64,000 nt of DNA from WLMZ01 sp043753895 (GTDB lineage Bacteria > Actinomycetota > Acidimicrobiia > Acidimicrobiales > Ilumatobacteraceae). The notes under the pieces were generated by a model, which was not told the origin of the DNA, made no database searches, and was given only the letters and a program-made list of their open reading frames with translations. A program made the translations under genes and the position numbers. The DNA is taken from the NCBI GenBank assembly GCA_043753895.1, contig JAYUWK010000160.1, positions 62,001-126,000 on the forward strand, written 5' to 3'. Positions 15,960 to 24,499 of this stretch are shown piece by piece (the stretch's first letter is position 1; each line of letters opens with the position of its first letter).

Positions 15960-17429
15960 TCAATCGACGGTCGACGAGGCTCGAATCGGACAATTCCGAC
16001 CCCGGCGACTGCTAACAACTTGGACGGCGCGGTGCCACCAGTCGAACAACTCATCATCGTGCACGCCATAGGCGGCGTCCACGGCACGACCGCAGCCCAC
16101 GATGTCGCCAGCGCGCAGCGCGGCGACCGCGTCATCGAGATCACCCGTCGGCCAGGCCAGCGCGCCAAGCGTGCGCTGGCTCACCCGAACCGTCGCGGCG
16201 GACAGTCCGCTGCCCACCGACTGCCCGGCGATCAGAGCAGAGGCAACCGGCGATGTGAACACGGCTGAAAACTGCCACACCGCGCTTGGCGCGTTGGGTA
16301 CAACACGGATCACGGGCACGGCGGGCAGCCACGAACCGGTTGCATCGGCCACTGCTTCGAGCACCCGCGTCTGTGTGGCGACGAGCACCTTGGGCACTAG
16401 GCAGCGATCGGCCCAACGTTGCATGAAGGGCGCCAGTCGCGAGCGATCGACGCGGGGAGCTTCGAAGCGTTGCTTGGCGAAGCGGGTTGGGCGCGAGCCC
16501 CAATGGCACATCGCAACGTCGATGAGGCCGGTGGTGATGAGCGGTGGTCCATCGGCAAGGTCGCTCACCGCGCCGACGAGTCCGTAGTACTGGTCGCGAA
16601 AGTTGGCCGTGACGAGTGCACGATCCGCGATCGATCCCGATGCAGTGAGGGGTGGTACGGACGGCATGCCCAGCGAATCGGCGATCAGCGCGCCCCAATG
16701 GTGGTTCGTCGTGATCAGAGCGTGATGGTCGAGCGAGTCGATCTCGTGCGCGTCGAGACCCTCGCAACGCAGCACCGTGCCATTCGATGCCTCCGCTATG
16801 TGGCGCTCGAAGCCGACTGCACACGTGCGCACCATTGCATCGAACACGTGCTCATGCGTCGACCAGAACCAACGCATCGACGCGACGCGTAGCACCTCGG
16901 CGCGAATCGGGCCAGCGTCACGTGCCGTCAGCAGCGACATGGGCAACACCAGCCCGACGCGTCCGCCGCCGGGCTGGGCCAATCGCACGGCCAAGGCAAG
17001 GAAGTCGGCCGCAGCGTCGGCGTATGGCCCACCTCCGAACGCCGAGCGCCCGACCCGCGCTGTGGCGCTTGCCATCTGCGACAAAAAGGGCGGGTTACCC
17101 ACGACCACATCGAAGCAACGTGAACCCCAGTCATACGTGAGCGCGTCGGCTTCGATGGCTTCGACCCGTTCGTTGCCGCCGCCCGAACAGAGTCCGCCGA
17201 GATCGATGTCGACACCGGTGAGTTCGGGCACGCCCCCTGCGGCACGAATGACCCGGGCGGCCTCGAACAGGAATCGGCCATCACCACATGCGGGATCGAG
17301 CACACGCACTACCGACGATCTGGACCGCCAGTCTGACGGCAGTGAGTGCAGCGTCTGTGCGACCACATGGGCCACGAGTTCGGGTGGGGTGTACCACGCA
17401 CCGGTGCGCTTGCGTTCCTCGAGTGGCAA
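15960..17429 (-). CDS. N6-adenine-specific DNA methyltransferase, stand-alone
   Basis: The 489-aa protein shows SAM-binding motif I (VLDPACGDGRFLFEA, about 43-57) and the catalytic NPPF motif of N6-adenine methylases (VVGNPPFLSQM, about 108-118), preceded by the common RKRTGAWYTPPELV start. The C-terminal half would recognise the target. The only usual start codon is TTG at 17429, yet family-like sequence (YDALLPLEER) continues a few codons upstream, so the true start may be a non-standard codon. No restriction enzyme gene is adjacent. It could be an orphan methylase or a type IIG/BREX-like relative. Confidence 0.75.
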   Translation of the reverse strand: MPLEERKRTGAWYTPPELVAHVVAQTLHSLPSDWRSRSSVVRVLDPACGDGRFLFEAARVIRAAGGVPELTGVDIDLGGLCSGGGNERVEAIEADALTYDWGSRCFDVVVGNPPFLSQMASATARVGRSAFGGGPYADAAADFLALAVRLAQPGGGRVGLVLPMSLLTARDAGPIRAEVLRVASMRWFWSTHEHVFDAMVRTCAVGFERHIAEASNGTVLRCEGLDAHEIDSLDHHALITTNHHWGALIADSLGMPSVPPLTASGSIADRALVTANFRDQYYGLVGAVSDLADGPPLITTGLIDVAMCHWGSRPTRFAKQRFEAPRVDRSRLAPFMQRWADRCLVPKVLVATQTRVLEAVADATGSWLPAVPVIRVVPNAPSAVWQFSAVFTSPVASALIAGQSVGSGLSAATVRVSQRTLGALAWPTGDLDDAVAALRAGDIVGCGRAVDAAYGVHDDELFDWWHRAVQVVSSRRGRNCPIRASSTVD

Positions 17430-17546
17430 CAGCGCGTCGTACGCGGAGGCAACGCGCTGAGAGGGTACGGCCGTGCGATCGATGCCGTCAGGCTACGAGC
17501 ATCGGGGAATTCTGTGCGGCATGACGCAGCATCTATCGTTTCGCCC

Positions 17547-18479
17547 GTGGCATTGGGAACCGAGTCGGGCCGTTATCTCACCTTCAATCGCGACGAGTGG
17601 GCCATGCTTCGCGCGGCGACACCGCTGACGTTACGTCAAGCCGATCTCGACGAGTTGCGCGGCATCAACGAGCGCATCGACCTCGATGAGGTCGCAACGG
17701 TGTACCTGTCTCTGACCAGACTGCTAAACCTTTACGTCAGCGCCACGCAGAACCTGCAGAAGGTGAGCTCCACCTTTCTGGGCACGATGAGCTCGAAGGT
17801 TCCCTACGTGATCGGAGTCGCCGGCAGCGTGGCGGTGGGCAAGAGCACCTTCGCGCGCATCCTGCAGGCGCTGCTCGCGCGTTGGCCCGACCACCCGCGC
17901 GTCGGGCTGATCACCACCGACGGGTTCCTGTATCCGAACCGCGTCCTCGAAGAGCGCAACATCATGAACCGCAAGGGGTTCCCCGAGAGCTACGACACCA
18001 AGCGCCTGCTGCAGTTCCTGCGCGAACTCAAAAGCGGCGCCCCGATGGTGACCGCACCCGTGTACAGCCACGTGGTCTACGACATCGTCGAGGGTGACGA
18101 AGCCGTGATCTCACAGCCCGACATCCTCATCCTCGAGGGCCTCAACGTGTTGCAGGTGGGCACCGAGTCGAACGAATTCGTCAGCGACTACTTTGATTTC
18201 AGTATCTACATCGACGCGGTAGAGAGCGACATCGAGGAGTGGTACGTGCAACGGTTCCTCACCTTGCGCGAGACGGTATTCCAGGATCCCGGCAGCTTCT
18301 TTCGGCACTACGCCGATCTCACCCACGAGCAGGCCGTCGACACGGCCCGATTCATCTGGCGCGAGATCAACGGCCGTAACCTGCGCGAGAACATCATGCC
18401 GACTCGAGATCGAGCGTCGCTGGTGTTACGCAAAGGTCCTGACCATCGCGTGCAAGAGGTGCAGCTTCGACGGCTCTGA
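17547..18479 (+). CDS. coaA: Pantothenate kinase type I
   Basis: The 310-aa enzyme phosphorylates pantothenate, the first step to coenzyme A. It has the P-loop GVAGSVAVGKSTFARILQ (about 93-110), TTDGFLYPN, MNRKGFPESYD (the family signature) and LEGLNVLQ, all in their usual places, and the length equals that of E. coli CoaA (about 316). The GTG at 17547 gives the canonical N-terminus; upstream sequence in the same frame overlaps the methylase gene on the other strand and is not family-like. Activity is usually feedback-controlled by CoA. Confidence 0.95.
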   Translation: MALGTESGRYLTFNRDEWAMLRAATPLTLRQADLDELRGINERIDLDEVATVYLSLTRLLNLYVSATQNLQKVSSTFLGTMSSKVPYVIGVAGSVAVGKSTFARILQALLARWPDHPRVGLITTDGFLYPNRVLEERNIMNRKGFPESYDTKRLLQFLRELKSGAPMVTAPVYSHVVYDIVEGDEAVISQPDILILEGLNVLQVGTESNEFVSDYFDFSIYIDAVESDIEEWYVQRFLTLRETVFQDPGSFFRHYADLTHEQAVDTARFIWREINGRNLRENIMPTRDRASLVLRKGPDHRVQEVQLRRL

Positions 18480-18498
18480 GAGCTGCGATACTGCGCAC

Positions 18499-19200
18499 AT
18501 GAAACGTCTCTTGGTAGCCACCGGCCTGCTTGGGTTGCTGATGACCGCCTGCAGCAGTTCCAGCGGAACCACCGCTGCCACGAGCACCACCGTGGGCCTG
18601 TCGACAACGACCATCGCCACCACCGTGGCGCCGACCACCGTCGTGACGGTGAAACCGATGCCGCCCACCACCACCGTCCGCTTGGCAGCGATAACCACGG
18701 TGGCCCCGACGACCGTGAAGCCCAACCGACCCGTCGTGAACTACGCACCGGCAGCGAGCCCGAAACTCCCGGGCACGACGCACGCCGTGAACGCAGACAA
18801 CACCCATCCTGATGGCATCTATTACGGCACCATCGGCGTCGGCGGCGATCCGCCGCCGCCCGTTGGCTCGGTTGTGTTCGAACTGGTGCAGTTGTTTACC
18901 GGCGCCGAGTGCCTCGCCCATTTCGGCACCGCCGACGAGGATGCGTGCGTCAATGATTACGGCGTCGAGACCAACCCGACCTCATATGTTGTCGTGCCGC
19001 TCACGGACCCATACATCAGCGTCGTCGACAGCGCGACGCAGAAGAGCTATCAGGTCAGCGGTGCCGAGTTGTACCAACTGATACAGGGTCAACCTCCCGC
19101 GGCAGCAGCGCCGGCTGGGTATTCCTACACGGGCTTCAGCTACTTCGTCACCTACAAGGGTGGCAAGGTCACACGTCTCGAGCAGTGGTGGACGCCGTGA
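18499..19200 (+). CDS. Thr-rich lipoprotein of unknown function
   Basis: The 233-aa protein starts with a lipoprotein signal peptide (LLGLLMTACSS, lipid-modified Cys at about 18). A low-complexity Thr/Val/Ala/Pro linker (about 24-75) follows, then a globular extracytoplasmic domain (about 85-233). No family was recognised for that domain. Its last 32 bases overlap the 3' end of the convergent GNAT-HAD gene. It follows coaA by 19 bases, but a shared function is unlikely. Confidence 0.75.
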   Translation: MKRLLVATGLLGLLMTACSSSSGTTAATSTTVGLSTTTIATTVAPTTVVTVKPMPPTTTVRLAAITTVAPTTVKPNRPVVNYAPAASPKLPGTTHAVNADNTHPDGIYYGTIGVGGDPPPPVGSVVFELVQLFTGAECLAHFGTADEDACVNDYGVETNPTSYVVVPLTDPYISVVDSATQKSYQVSGAELYQLIQGQPPAAAAPAGYSYTGFSYFVTYKGGKVTRLEQWWTP

Positions 19201-20431
19201 GCCAGGCCGGGAGCTGAGCCAACGTCTCGAGCTCAGCGAACGTGTGCCCGTGATCGTGCGGGGCGTGCTCGAGATCCCACAACAGTGGATAGGGAACGTG
19301 TACAGCCCCGCCGCCGAGCGAGAGTACGGGCAGGATGTCGCTGCGCACCGAGTTACCGACCATACAGAACCGGTGCGGCAACACACCGAGCGTCTCGAGG
19401 AGGCGCGCATACACCTCAGCATCTTTTTCCATCACGATCTCGACGTGCTCGAAGTGATGTGCGAGACCGCTTGTCTGTAGTTTCGCCGTCTGATGGATGA
19501 GGTCACCTTTGGTGATGAGCACCAACCGATGCGTGAGCCCCACCTGCTCGAGTACCGATGCCACGCTGGGCAGCAGACGCACGGGTTCGAGGAGCATCTG
19601 CTTGACGATGTCACCGAGTTGGGTGATCACCTGCATGGGAAGTCGTTCACCCGCGATCCCTGCCGCGGTTTCCAACATCGAGAGCCCGAACGCCTTCACG
19701 CCGTATCCGGTGATGTGCAGGTTGCGACGCTCGGTCGCCGTGAGCGCAGCCTTCACGTCGATGCCGTCGTCCACATAGGGCGTGACCAGATCCACGAAGG
19801 TCTGCTCGGCCGCGAAGAAGCTGTCTTCGCTGTGCCAGAGGGTGTCGTCGGCGTCGAACGCGATGACATCGAACTGAGTCTGCATGCGCGCCCGACCGGA
19901 ACGGGTAAGACCGAAGAGAACCTCCTCGATCAGGCGTCCGTCACGGGCGCGGTACGAATCGTAGAGCCGCCCCTCGCGGCGAAAGCCGGTGCGATCGAAC
20001 AAGCGCAGACTCGGTGCGTTCGCCGCAGCGACGTAGGCGATGATCTTGTGCACAGAATCGCCACCGAACAGCGCATCGACGATCGATCGCAACGCCTCGG
20101 ACCCGAACCCCTGACCGTGATACTCGGTCGCAATCGTGATGCCCAGCTCAACAGTATGTGCCACATCCTTCACGGGACTTGCGTGCATGTCACCGATGAG
20201 GGTGCCATCGAGCAGGCGCATCGCGAGCTGGCCGCCCGCCTGGAGCTGATCGCCGACCGTCGCAGTGACGAGCCGACTCGCGTGCATCTCACTGAATGGC
20301 ACTGCCCATACTTGATGCCGCGCAACCTCGGGATCGTTCTTGTAGTGGAGGAGCCGATCGACATCGCGTGGGGTCAATCGATCGAGGATCAGCCGCTCCG
20401 TACGAATCGATGTGAACACGAGATCACCCAT
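19169..20431 (-). CDS. GNAT acetyltransferase fused to a HAD hydrolase
   Basis: This 420-aa protein joins two enzymes. Residues about 8-180 form a RimJ/RimL-type GNAT domain (IRTERLILDRLTPRDVDRLL, then YHGQGFGSEALRSIVD, then APSLRLFDRTGFRREG). Residues about 187-420 form a HAD phosphatase (DVIAFDADDTLWHSED with the nucleophile Asp, VLITKGD, MEKDAEVYARLLE and MVGNSVRSDILP). Each part alone resembles a complete family member, so this is a true fusion within one frame. ATG 20431 is preferred over a TTG one codon earlier. Acetylation and dephosphorylation of the same or related metabolites may be linked; the substrates are unknown. Confidence 0.85.
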   Translation of the reverse strand: MGDLVFTSIRTERLILDRLTPRDVDRLLHYKNDPEVARHQVWAVPFSEMHASRLVTATVGDQLQAGGQLAMRLLDGTLIGDMHASPVKDVAHTVELGITIATEYHGQGFGSEALRSIVDALFGGDSVHKIIAYVAAANAPSLRLFDRTGFRREGRLYDSYRARDGRLIEEVLFGLTRSGRARMQTQFDVIAFDADDTLWHSEDSFFAAEQTFVDLVTPYVDDGIDVKAALTATERRNLHITGYGVKAFGLSMLETAAGIAGERLPMQVITQLGDIVKQMLLEPVRLLPSVASVLEQVGLTHRLVLITKGDLIHQTAKLQTSGLAHHFEHVEIVMEKDAEVYARLLETLGVLPHRFCMVGNSVRSDILPVLSLGGGAVHVPYPLLWDLEHAPHDHGHTFAELETLAQLPAWLTASTTARDV

Positions 20432-20449
20432 CAACTTGAACTGCCGCTA

Positions 20450-20812
20450 CTAACGATGAATGGCGTTGAGGTAGTTGTACACGGTGATTCGCGATACTCC
20501 CATCGAGTCACTGACATCTTCGACCGCGCGACGCAGTGTGAAGGCTCCCCGCTCGTCAAGGATGCGAACGGCCCTCTGTTTGTCCTCGCGGCTCAGCTCG
20601 GCCAACCGGCTACCGAACTCGCGCTCCACCGAATCGATGAGGCGATCGAGCGCGCCGTGCAGCGGTGCCGGTCGCACGACGGCGATGGCCACGCCCTCCC
20701 ACATGAGCGGGATATCACTGGGCTCACGTTCGCTCATCGGGAGCATCGTGGCGCCGAGCGCCTCGGCGATGGGTCGAACCGCGAGCACCAGTGGATGACG
20801 GGGCAGACTCAC
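20450..20812 (-). CDS. HTH regulator with YheO/DauR-like DNA-binding domain
   Basis: The 120-aa protein starts at a GTG that overlaps the preceding stop (GTGA). Its C-terminus (LSREDKQRAVRILDERGAFT, then RRAVEDVSDSMGVSRITVYN) is the winged HTH seen in YheO/DauR-type regulators. The N-terminal sensor part is shorter than the usual PAS-like domain of about 120 residues. It is coupled to a thiamine-binding-like protein gene, so regulation in response to a small ligand such as a thiamine-related compound is a reasonable guess, not shown. Confidence 0.7.
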   Translation of the reverse strand: MSLPRHPLVLAVRPIAEALGATMLPMSEREPSDIPLMWEGVAIAVVRPAPLHGALDRLIDSVEREFGSRLAELSREDKQRAVRILDERGAFTLRRAVEDVSDSMGVSRITVYNYLNAIHR

Positions 20813-21045
20813 GCTGCTCCCTGCGCGACATGCATGGTCACATGCGTCGCGCCGTTTGAGAACGCGGCACGCACCAACTCGGCGATGACCTGCGGCATGG
20901 AATCGGCCGGGGCCGTGCACGTGGAACCGAATGGCCCGAACTCGACATTCGCGCCAACGGCCTCTGCGGCCGTGACGGCGGCCGTGACGTGGGGGCCGGG
21001 AATGCCCTCGACAAACGGCTCGACGGTGAACTCAAGTTGCAGCAC
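20809..21045 (-). CDS. Thiamine-binding-like (DUF77/MTH1187 family) small protein
   Basis: A 78-aa ferredoxin-like fold protein (LEFTVEPFVEGIPGPHVTAA, then VEFGPFGSTCTAPADSMPQV, then SNGATHVTMHV) that fits the YkoF/MTH1187 thiamine-binding family in length and pattern. Members bind hydroxymethylpyrimidine or thiamine and are not enzymes. The gene is translationally coupled to the HTH regulator that follows, which suggests that the two act as a sensing pair. The GTG at 21045 is used. Confidence 0.7.
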   Translation of the reverse strand: MLQLEFTVEPFVEGIPGPHVTAAVTAAEAVGANVEFGPFGSTCTAPADSMPQVIAELVRAAFSNGATHVTMHVAQGAA

Positions 21046-21080
21046 GCACCGAATCTACGCCGTATTCAGGGCAATCGAAA

Positions 21081-21350
21081 TCAACGTGCGCCCATCACGC
21101 GCTGGAGATCCTGCGAACGAAGCACGCAATCCTGCCCAGCCGCGTCGAAAGCCTGATTCAAGCGGTTCAGCGCCGTGCGGAAGGTGGAGTTCCAATCCGC
21201 CTCGAACTGATCACGTGCTGGGCCCACCCAAGTGGTACCGCCGAGCACCGACGTCACCGTGGTCATCAGTGAGTTGATTGTCTCGATCTGATGCTTCAAC
21301 GTGGTGCCCAGGCGGGCAAGTTGCTCGGGATTTGCGCCATACATACTCAT
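21081..21350 (-). CDS. WXG100-like protein
   Basis: An 89-aa helical protein starting at ATG 21350 with a GGAG site seven bases upstream. It has the size, two-helix layout and central W-x-G-like turn of the WXG100/ESX family: TTWVGPARDQFEADWNS at about 50-66, with WVG in place of W-x-G. Such proteins are exported by type VII secretion as dimers. No EssC/EccC or partner gene is in the window, so this is an isolated member whose export route cannot be told. Confidence 0.75.
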   Translation of the reverse strand: MSMYGANPEQLARLGTTLKHQIETINSLMTTVTSVLGGTTWVGPARDQFEADWNSTFRTALNRLNQAFDAAGQDCVLRSQDLQRVMGAR

Positions 21351-21441
21351 GTGGATCTCCATTTCGCCGGCACGCGTCGTGTGCCGTCCTTCGGCCGCAC
21401 TGGGTGCCGGCAGAGCCGCCTTGTGGAAACCGTGGTCAGGC

Positions 21442-21969
21442 TTACTCGGCCAGATCGATGATGCCACTCGCCAGCAACAGCGCGACGCTGTCGCTCATCA
21501 CGTCGTGCGTCTGCAACAGCTCGTCGAGCTCTGCGCGATTCACCCAACGCGCTGCGATCACCTCGCCATCGGCAAACTCGAACGGCCCATCGGCGACGAC
21601 TCGATAGCACCGGCCGATGAGCACGAATGACTCGTCACCGAACGTACCGCCGCCGACCGGCAGGGGCGCGACGCCCACAACCCCGATCTCTTCGGCGAGT
21701 TCGCGCACGGCAGCGTCGTCGTAGTGCTCGCCGGACGCAACGACACCGCCGACGGCGATGTCCCAGGCTCCGGGCCGCACGTCCTTGTCGTAGCTGCGCT
21801 GATGTACGAGCAGGCGTCCGTCGCTGTGCTGCACGGCGATGTAGACGGCACGATGACGCAACCGATGGGCGCGCATTTCTCGACGGGTGACGACACGCAC
21901 GACGTGATCGTGTTCGTCGACGATGTCGACGAGTTCCTCGTTCGTTTCGATCGCGGTTTTAGGATCCAC
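21442..21969 (-). CDS. Nudix hydrolase, IPP isomerase/YfcD-like
   Basis: The 175-aa protein contains the full Nudix box GVVASGEHYDDAAVRELAEEIGV (about 76-98; G-x5-E-x7-RE-x2-EE-x-G) that binds Mg2+. The opening lines (ELVDIVDEHDHVVRVVTRRE and HRAVYIAV) are typical of the YfcD branch related to isopentenyl-diphosphate isomerase. It probably hydrolyses a nucleoside diphosphate derivative. It lies 15 bases from the acyl-CoA ligase gene on the same strand and may be co-transcribed with it. The start is GTG 21969. Confidence 0.88.
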   Translation of the reverse strand: MDPKTAIETNEELVDIVDEHDHVVRVVTRREMRAHRLRHRAVYIAVQHSDGRLLVHQRSYDKDVRPGAWDIAVGGVVASGEHYDDAAVRELAEEIGVVGVAPLPVGGGTFGDESFVLIGRCYRVVADGPFEFADGEVIAARWVNRAELDELLQTHDVMSDSVALLLASGIIDLAE

Positions 21970-21984
21970 GTGACACGGCGCGGT

Positions 21985-23628
21985 TCAGCTCGACAGTTGT
22001 TCGCCGCGGGCGCGCAACTCAAACTTGAGCACCTTGCCGCTGGCGTTCATCGGCAACGCATCGACAATCTGAATATGACGGGGGACCTTGTAGTTGGCCA
22101 TGTTGGCGCGGCACCATGCGATGACGTCATCGGCGACAAGAGCGGCGCCGGCCTTGGGGATGATGAACGCCATGCCCACCTCGCCCATACGCCGGTCGGG
22201 CACGCCCACGACCGCGACCTGACTGACACCTGGGTACCCCATGAGCGCGTTCTCGATCTCGGCCGGATAGGCATTGAAGCCACCCATGATGAACATGTCC
22301 TTCTTGCGGTCGGTGATACGAACGTTGCCCTGCGGGTCCTGCACGGCGACATCGCCCGTGGCGAGCCAACCGTCGGAGTTGATGGTCTCGGCTGTGGCCG
22401 CTGCGTCACCGAAGTAGCCGACCATCACGTTGTAGCCGCGCACCCAAATCTCGCCGGGCTCACCCGGGGCCACATCGTCTCCGAACGCATCGACGAGACG
22501 AACCTCGACGTCGGGAATAGCCCGACCAGCGGTGGTGGCAATGGTTTCGATGGGATCGTCATGACGACACATCGTGACGATGCCTGTGGTCTCGGTGAGG
22601 CCATAGCCGGTGACCACGGTCTCGAACAGCAGGTCCTCACGCATGCGTCGGATGAGTTCGACTGGCACGGTCGCCGCACCCGTAACCGCGAGACGCAGCG
22701 ACGAGAGATCGAACGAATCAAGTTGCGGGTGATCGAGAATGGTCTGATAAATGCTCGGCGGTCCGGGCAGCATGGTGATGTGCTCGTCGACGATGCGACG
22801 CATCACCTGTGGAACATCGAACACCGGCTGCGGGACGATGGTGGCGCCTTTGACGAGCGATGCAACAATGCCGGCCTTCAAGCCGAAGGCGTGAAAGAAC
22901 GGATTGACGATGAGGTACCGGTCGCCGTGGCGCAGACCCACCACGGTGGCCCATGCGTTGAACGCCTTCACCGTGGCTCCGTGACGCAACATCGCACCCT
23001 TGGGGCGGCCGGTGGTGCCGCTGGTGAACATGATGTCGCTGATGTCGTCAGGGCGCACTGCGGCACTGCGCGCAAGCACCTCTGCGCGCGGCACCGTCTC
23101 GCCTGTGGCGATGAAGTCGTTCCACGACACGCAGTCGGCGGACACCTCGCCAGAGAGCACCACGACCGAGTCGACGCATGCCACGGCATCATCGCCGCTG
23201 AGCAGCGAGGGGTAATCGGTGTCGAGGAAGTCGGTGACCGTGAACAACATGCGCACGCCGGCGGTGCGCAGTACATATGCGGCCTCGGGTCCCTTGAAAC
23301 GCGTGTTCAATGGCACCAGCGAAGCGCCCGCACGGTAGGCACCGAGCGCGGCAAGCATCCAGCGCAGACCGTTGGGGGCCCATACGCAGACGCGATCGCC
23401 GGGCTGGATGCCCGCAGCGATGAAGCCCTGCGCGGTCTGGTCCACCCGCTCCGCGAGTTCTGCGAAGGTCAGGCGCACATCACCGTCGACCACGCCCTCG
23501 GAACTGCCATACAGCGACACCGCTCGGTCGATCACACCGGGGATCGTGGCCGCAAAGACCACATCGGCAGGACCGGTGACGGACCCGTCGTTGAACACGT
23601 CGTCGAACACTTCGTCGTAGGTACCCAC
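21985..23628 (-). CDS. Acyl-CoA ligase (FadD-like, AMP-forming)
   Basis: The 547-aa ANL-family enzyme activates a carboxylic acid with ATP and CoA. Visible motifs are the phosphate loop FTSGTTGRPKGAML, GYGLTETTG, GDVAVQDPQGNVRITDRKKDMFI (adenylate binding and hinge) and the C-terminal catalytic Lys region NASGKVLKFELR. Overall sequence resembles actinobacterial ligases such as FadD3 of steroid-ring degradation, but the substrate is not proven. Start options are GTG 23628 (used) and GTG 23682. A divergent gene begins at 23683. The neighbouring thiolase and DUF35 genes support a lipid or steroid CoA pathway. Confidence 0.85.
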   Translation of the reverse strand: MGTYDEVFDDVFNDGSVTGPADVVFAATIPGVIDRAVSLYGSSEGVVDGDVRLTFAELAERVDQTAQGFIAAGIQPGDRVCVWAPNGLRWMLAALGAYRAGASLVPLNTRFKGPEAAYVLRTAGVRMLFTVTDFLDTDYPSLLSGDDAVACVDSVVVLSGEVSADCVSWNDFIATGETVPRAEVLARSAAVRPDDISDIMFTSGTTGRPKGAMLRHGATVKAFNAWATVVGLRHGDRYLIVNPFFHAFGLKAGIVASLVKGATIVPQPVFDVPQVMRRIVDEHITMLPGPPSIYQTILDHPQLDSFDLSSLRLAVTGAATVPVELIRRMREDLLFETVVTGYGLTETTGIVTMCRHDDPIETIATTAGRAIPDVEVRLVDAFGDDVAPGEPGEIWVRGYNVMVGYFGDAAATAETINSDGWLATGDVAVQDPQGNVRITDRKKDMFIMGGFNAYPAEIENALMGYPGVSQVAVVGVPDRRMGEVGMAFIIPKAGAALVADDVIAWCRANMANYKVPRHIQIVDALPMNASGKVLKFELRARGEQLSS

Positions 23629-23682
23629 AGACGGTGGACTATAACTGGCGCAACCACTGGCGGACCGGAGAGAAGGGGCCAC

Positions 23683-24423
23683 GTGACCGCGCTGTATCTA
23701 CACGAGACTATCGACATCGTCGGTCAGGGCGCGTGGCCCTACATGCGCCACACGCTGCAGGCCAGCGGTAACGAGACAAACCGCTTTGTACTCCAAGGTA
23801 CGTGGTACGTGATGGGCATCACTGGTCGCTGGCCGCAGGTGATCAACATCTGGGACGTGCCCGGCGGGTGGCAGGGTTGGGCCGACTCGGTGGACCGGCT
23901 CAACCTGAAGCGCATTCAGAACAGCGAACTCGCCACATGGTGGGACGTGGCCTACGAGTCGCGCACCGGCGGGTTCGATCGACTGCTGGCCGGCGCGCCG
24001 CAGAGTCCCACCACCGACGAACTGGTGACGGCCGGGCTCCGCGGCTCGTTGTTCATGCACGAGATCGCCACCGTGCGCCCCGGCACCGCACCCGCACATC
24101 TTGCAGCGGTGGCCGAGACGCAGGTGCCTTTGATGGCTGAATACGGATTCATCGCGACCGGCCTGTACGAAACGCTGATGACCGACACCGAAGTGATCAC
24201 CGTGTGGGCCGGCGACGTGGCGGCACACACCAATGTGTTGCGCGCCGAATACGGTGCTCGGCATGGTCCTGCGGGAGGCGATGCACGCCTCGCAGCATGG
24301 AGGCGCACGGCCCGCGAGTTTGTCACCACATGGCGCGCTGAATTGATGACACCGTGCCCCGGAATACGAATCGGCCCACCCAATCAGCAAGAATCTGACG
24401 TGTCGTCAGAAACTGATTCGTAG
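23683..24423 (+). CDS. Conserved hypothetical protein (NIPSNAP-like?) in the lipid cluster
   Basis: The 246-aa protein starts at a GTG with a GAAGGGG ribosome site. It reads as two similar alpha-beta halves (YLHETIDIVGQGAWPYMRHT and MHEIATVRPGTAPAHLAAVA), reminiscent of tandem dimeric-barrel (NIPSNAP-type) proteins seen in actinobacterial steroid clusters. It starts divergently next to the acyl-CoA ligase and upstream of the HMG-CoA-synthase-like gene. No catalytic residues can be named. Confidence 0.6.
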   Translation: MTALYLHETIDIVGQGAWPYMRHTLQASGNETNRFVLQGTWYVMGITGRWPQVINIWDVPGGWQGWADSVDRLNLKRIQNSELATWWDVAYESRTGGFDRLLAGAPQSPTTDELVTAGLRGSLFMHEIATVRPGTAPAHLAAVAETQVPLMAEYGFIATGLYETLMTDTEVITVWAGDVAAHTNVLRAEYGARHGPAGGDARLAAWRRTAREFVTTWRAELMTPCPGIRIGPPNQQESDVSSETDS

Positions 24424-24499
24424 GCTGGAGAGCAGATATTCCAAGGGCAGACTGTTGCATGCGGACAGTCGACAGAAAGCACTCGACAGGGAGACACTG

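Noticed and set aside
19493..21277. A 594-codon open frame on the plus strand
   Set aside because: It is antisense to the GNAT-HAD, HTH and thiamine-binding genes, which have clear families.
21724..24423. An 899-codon open frame on the plus strand
   Set aside because: Only its last 247 codons (from 23683) look like protein. The rest is antisense to the Nudix and acyl-CoA ligase genes.
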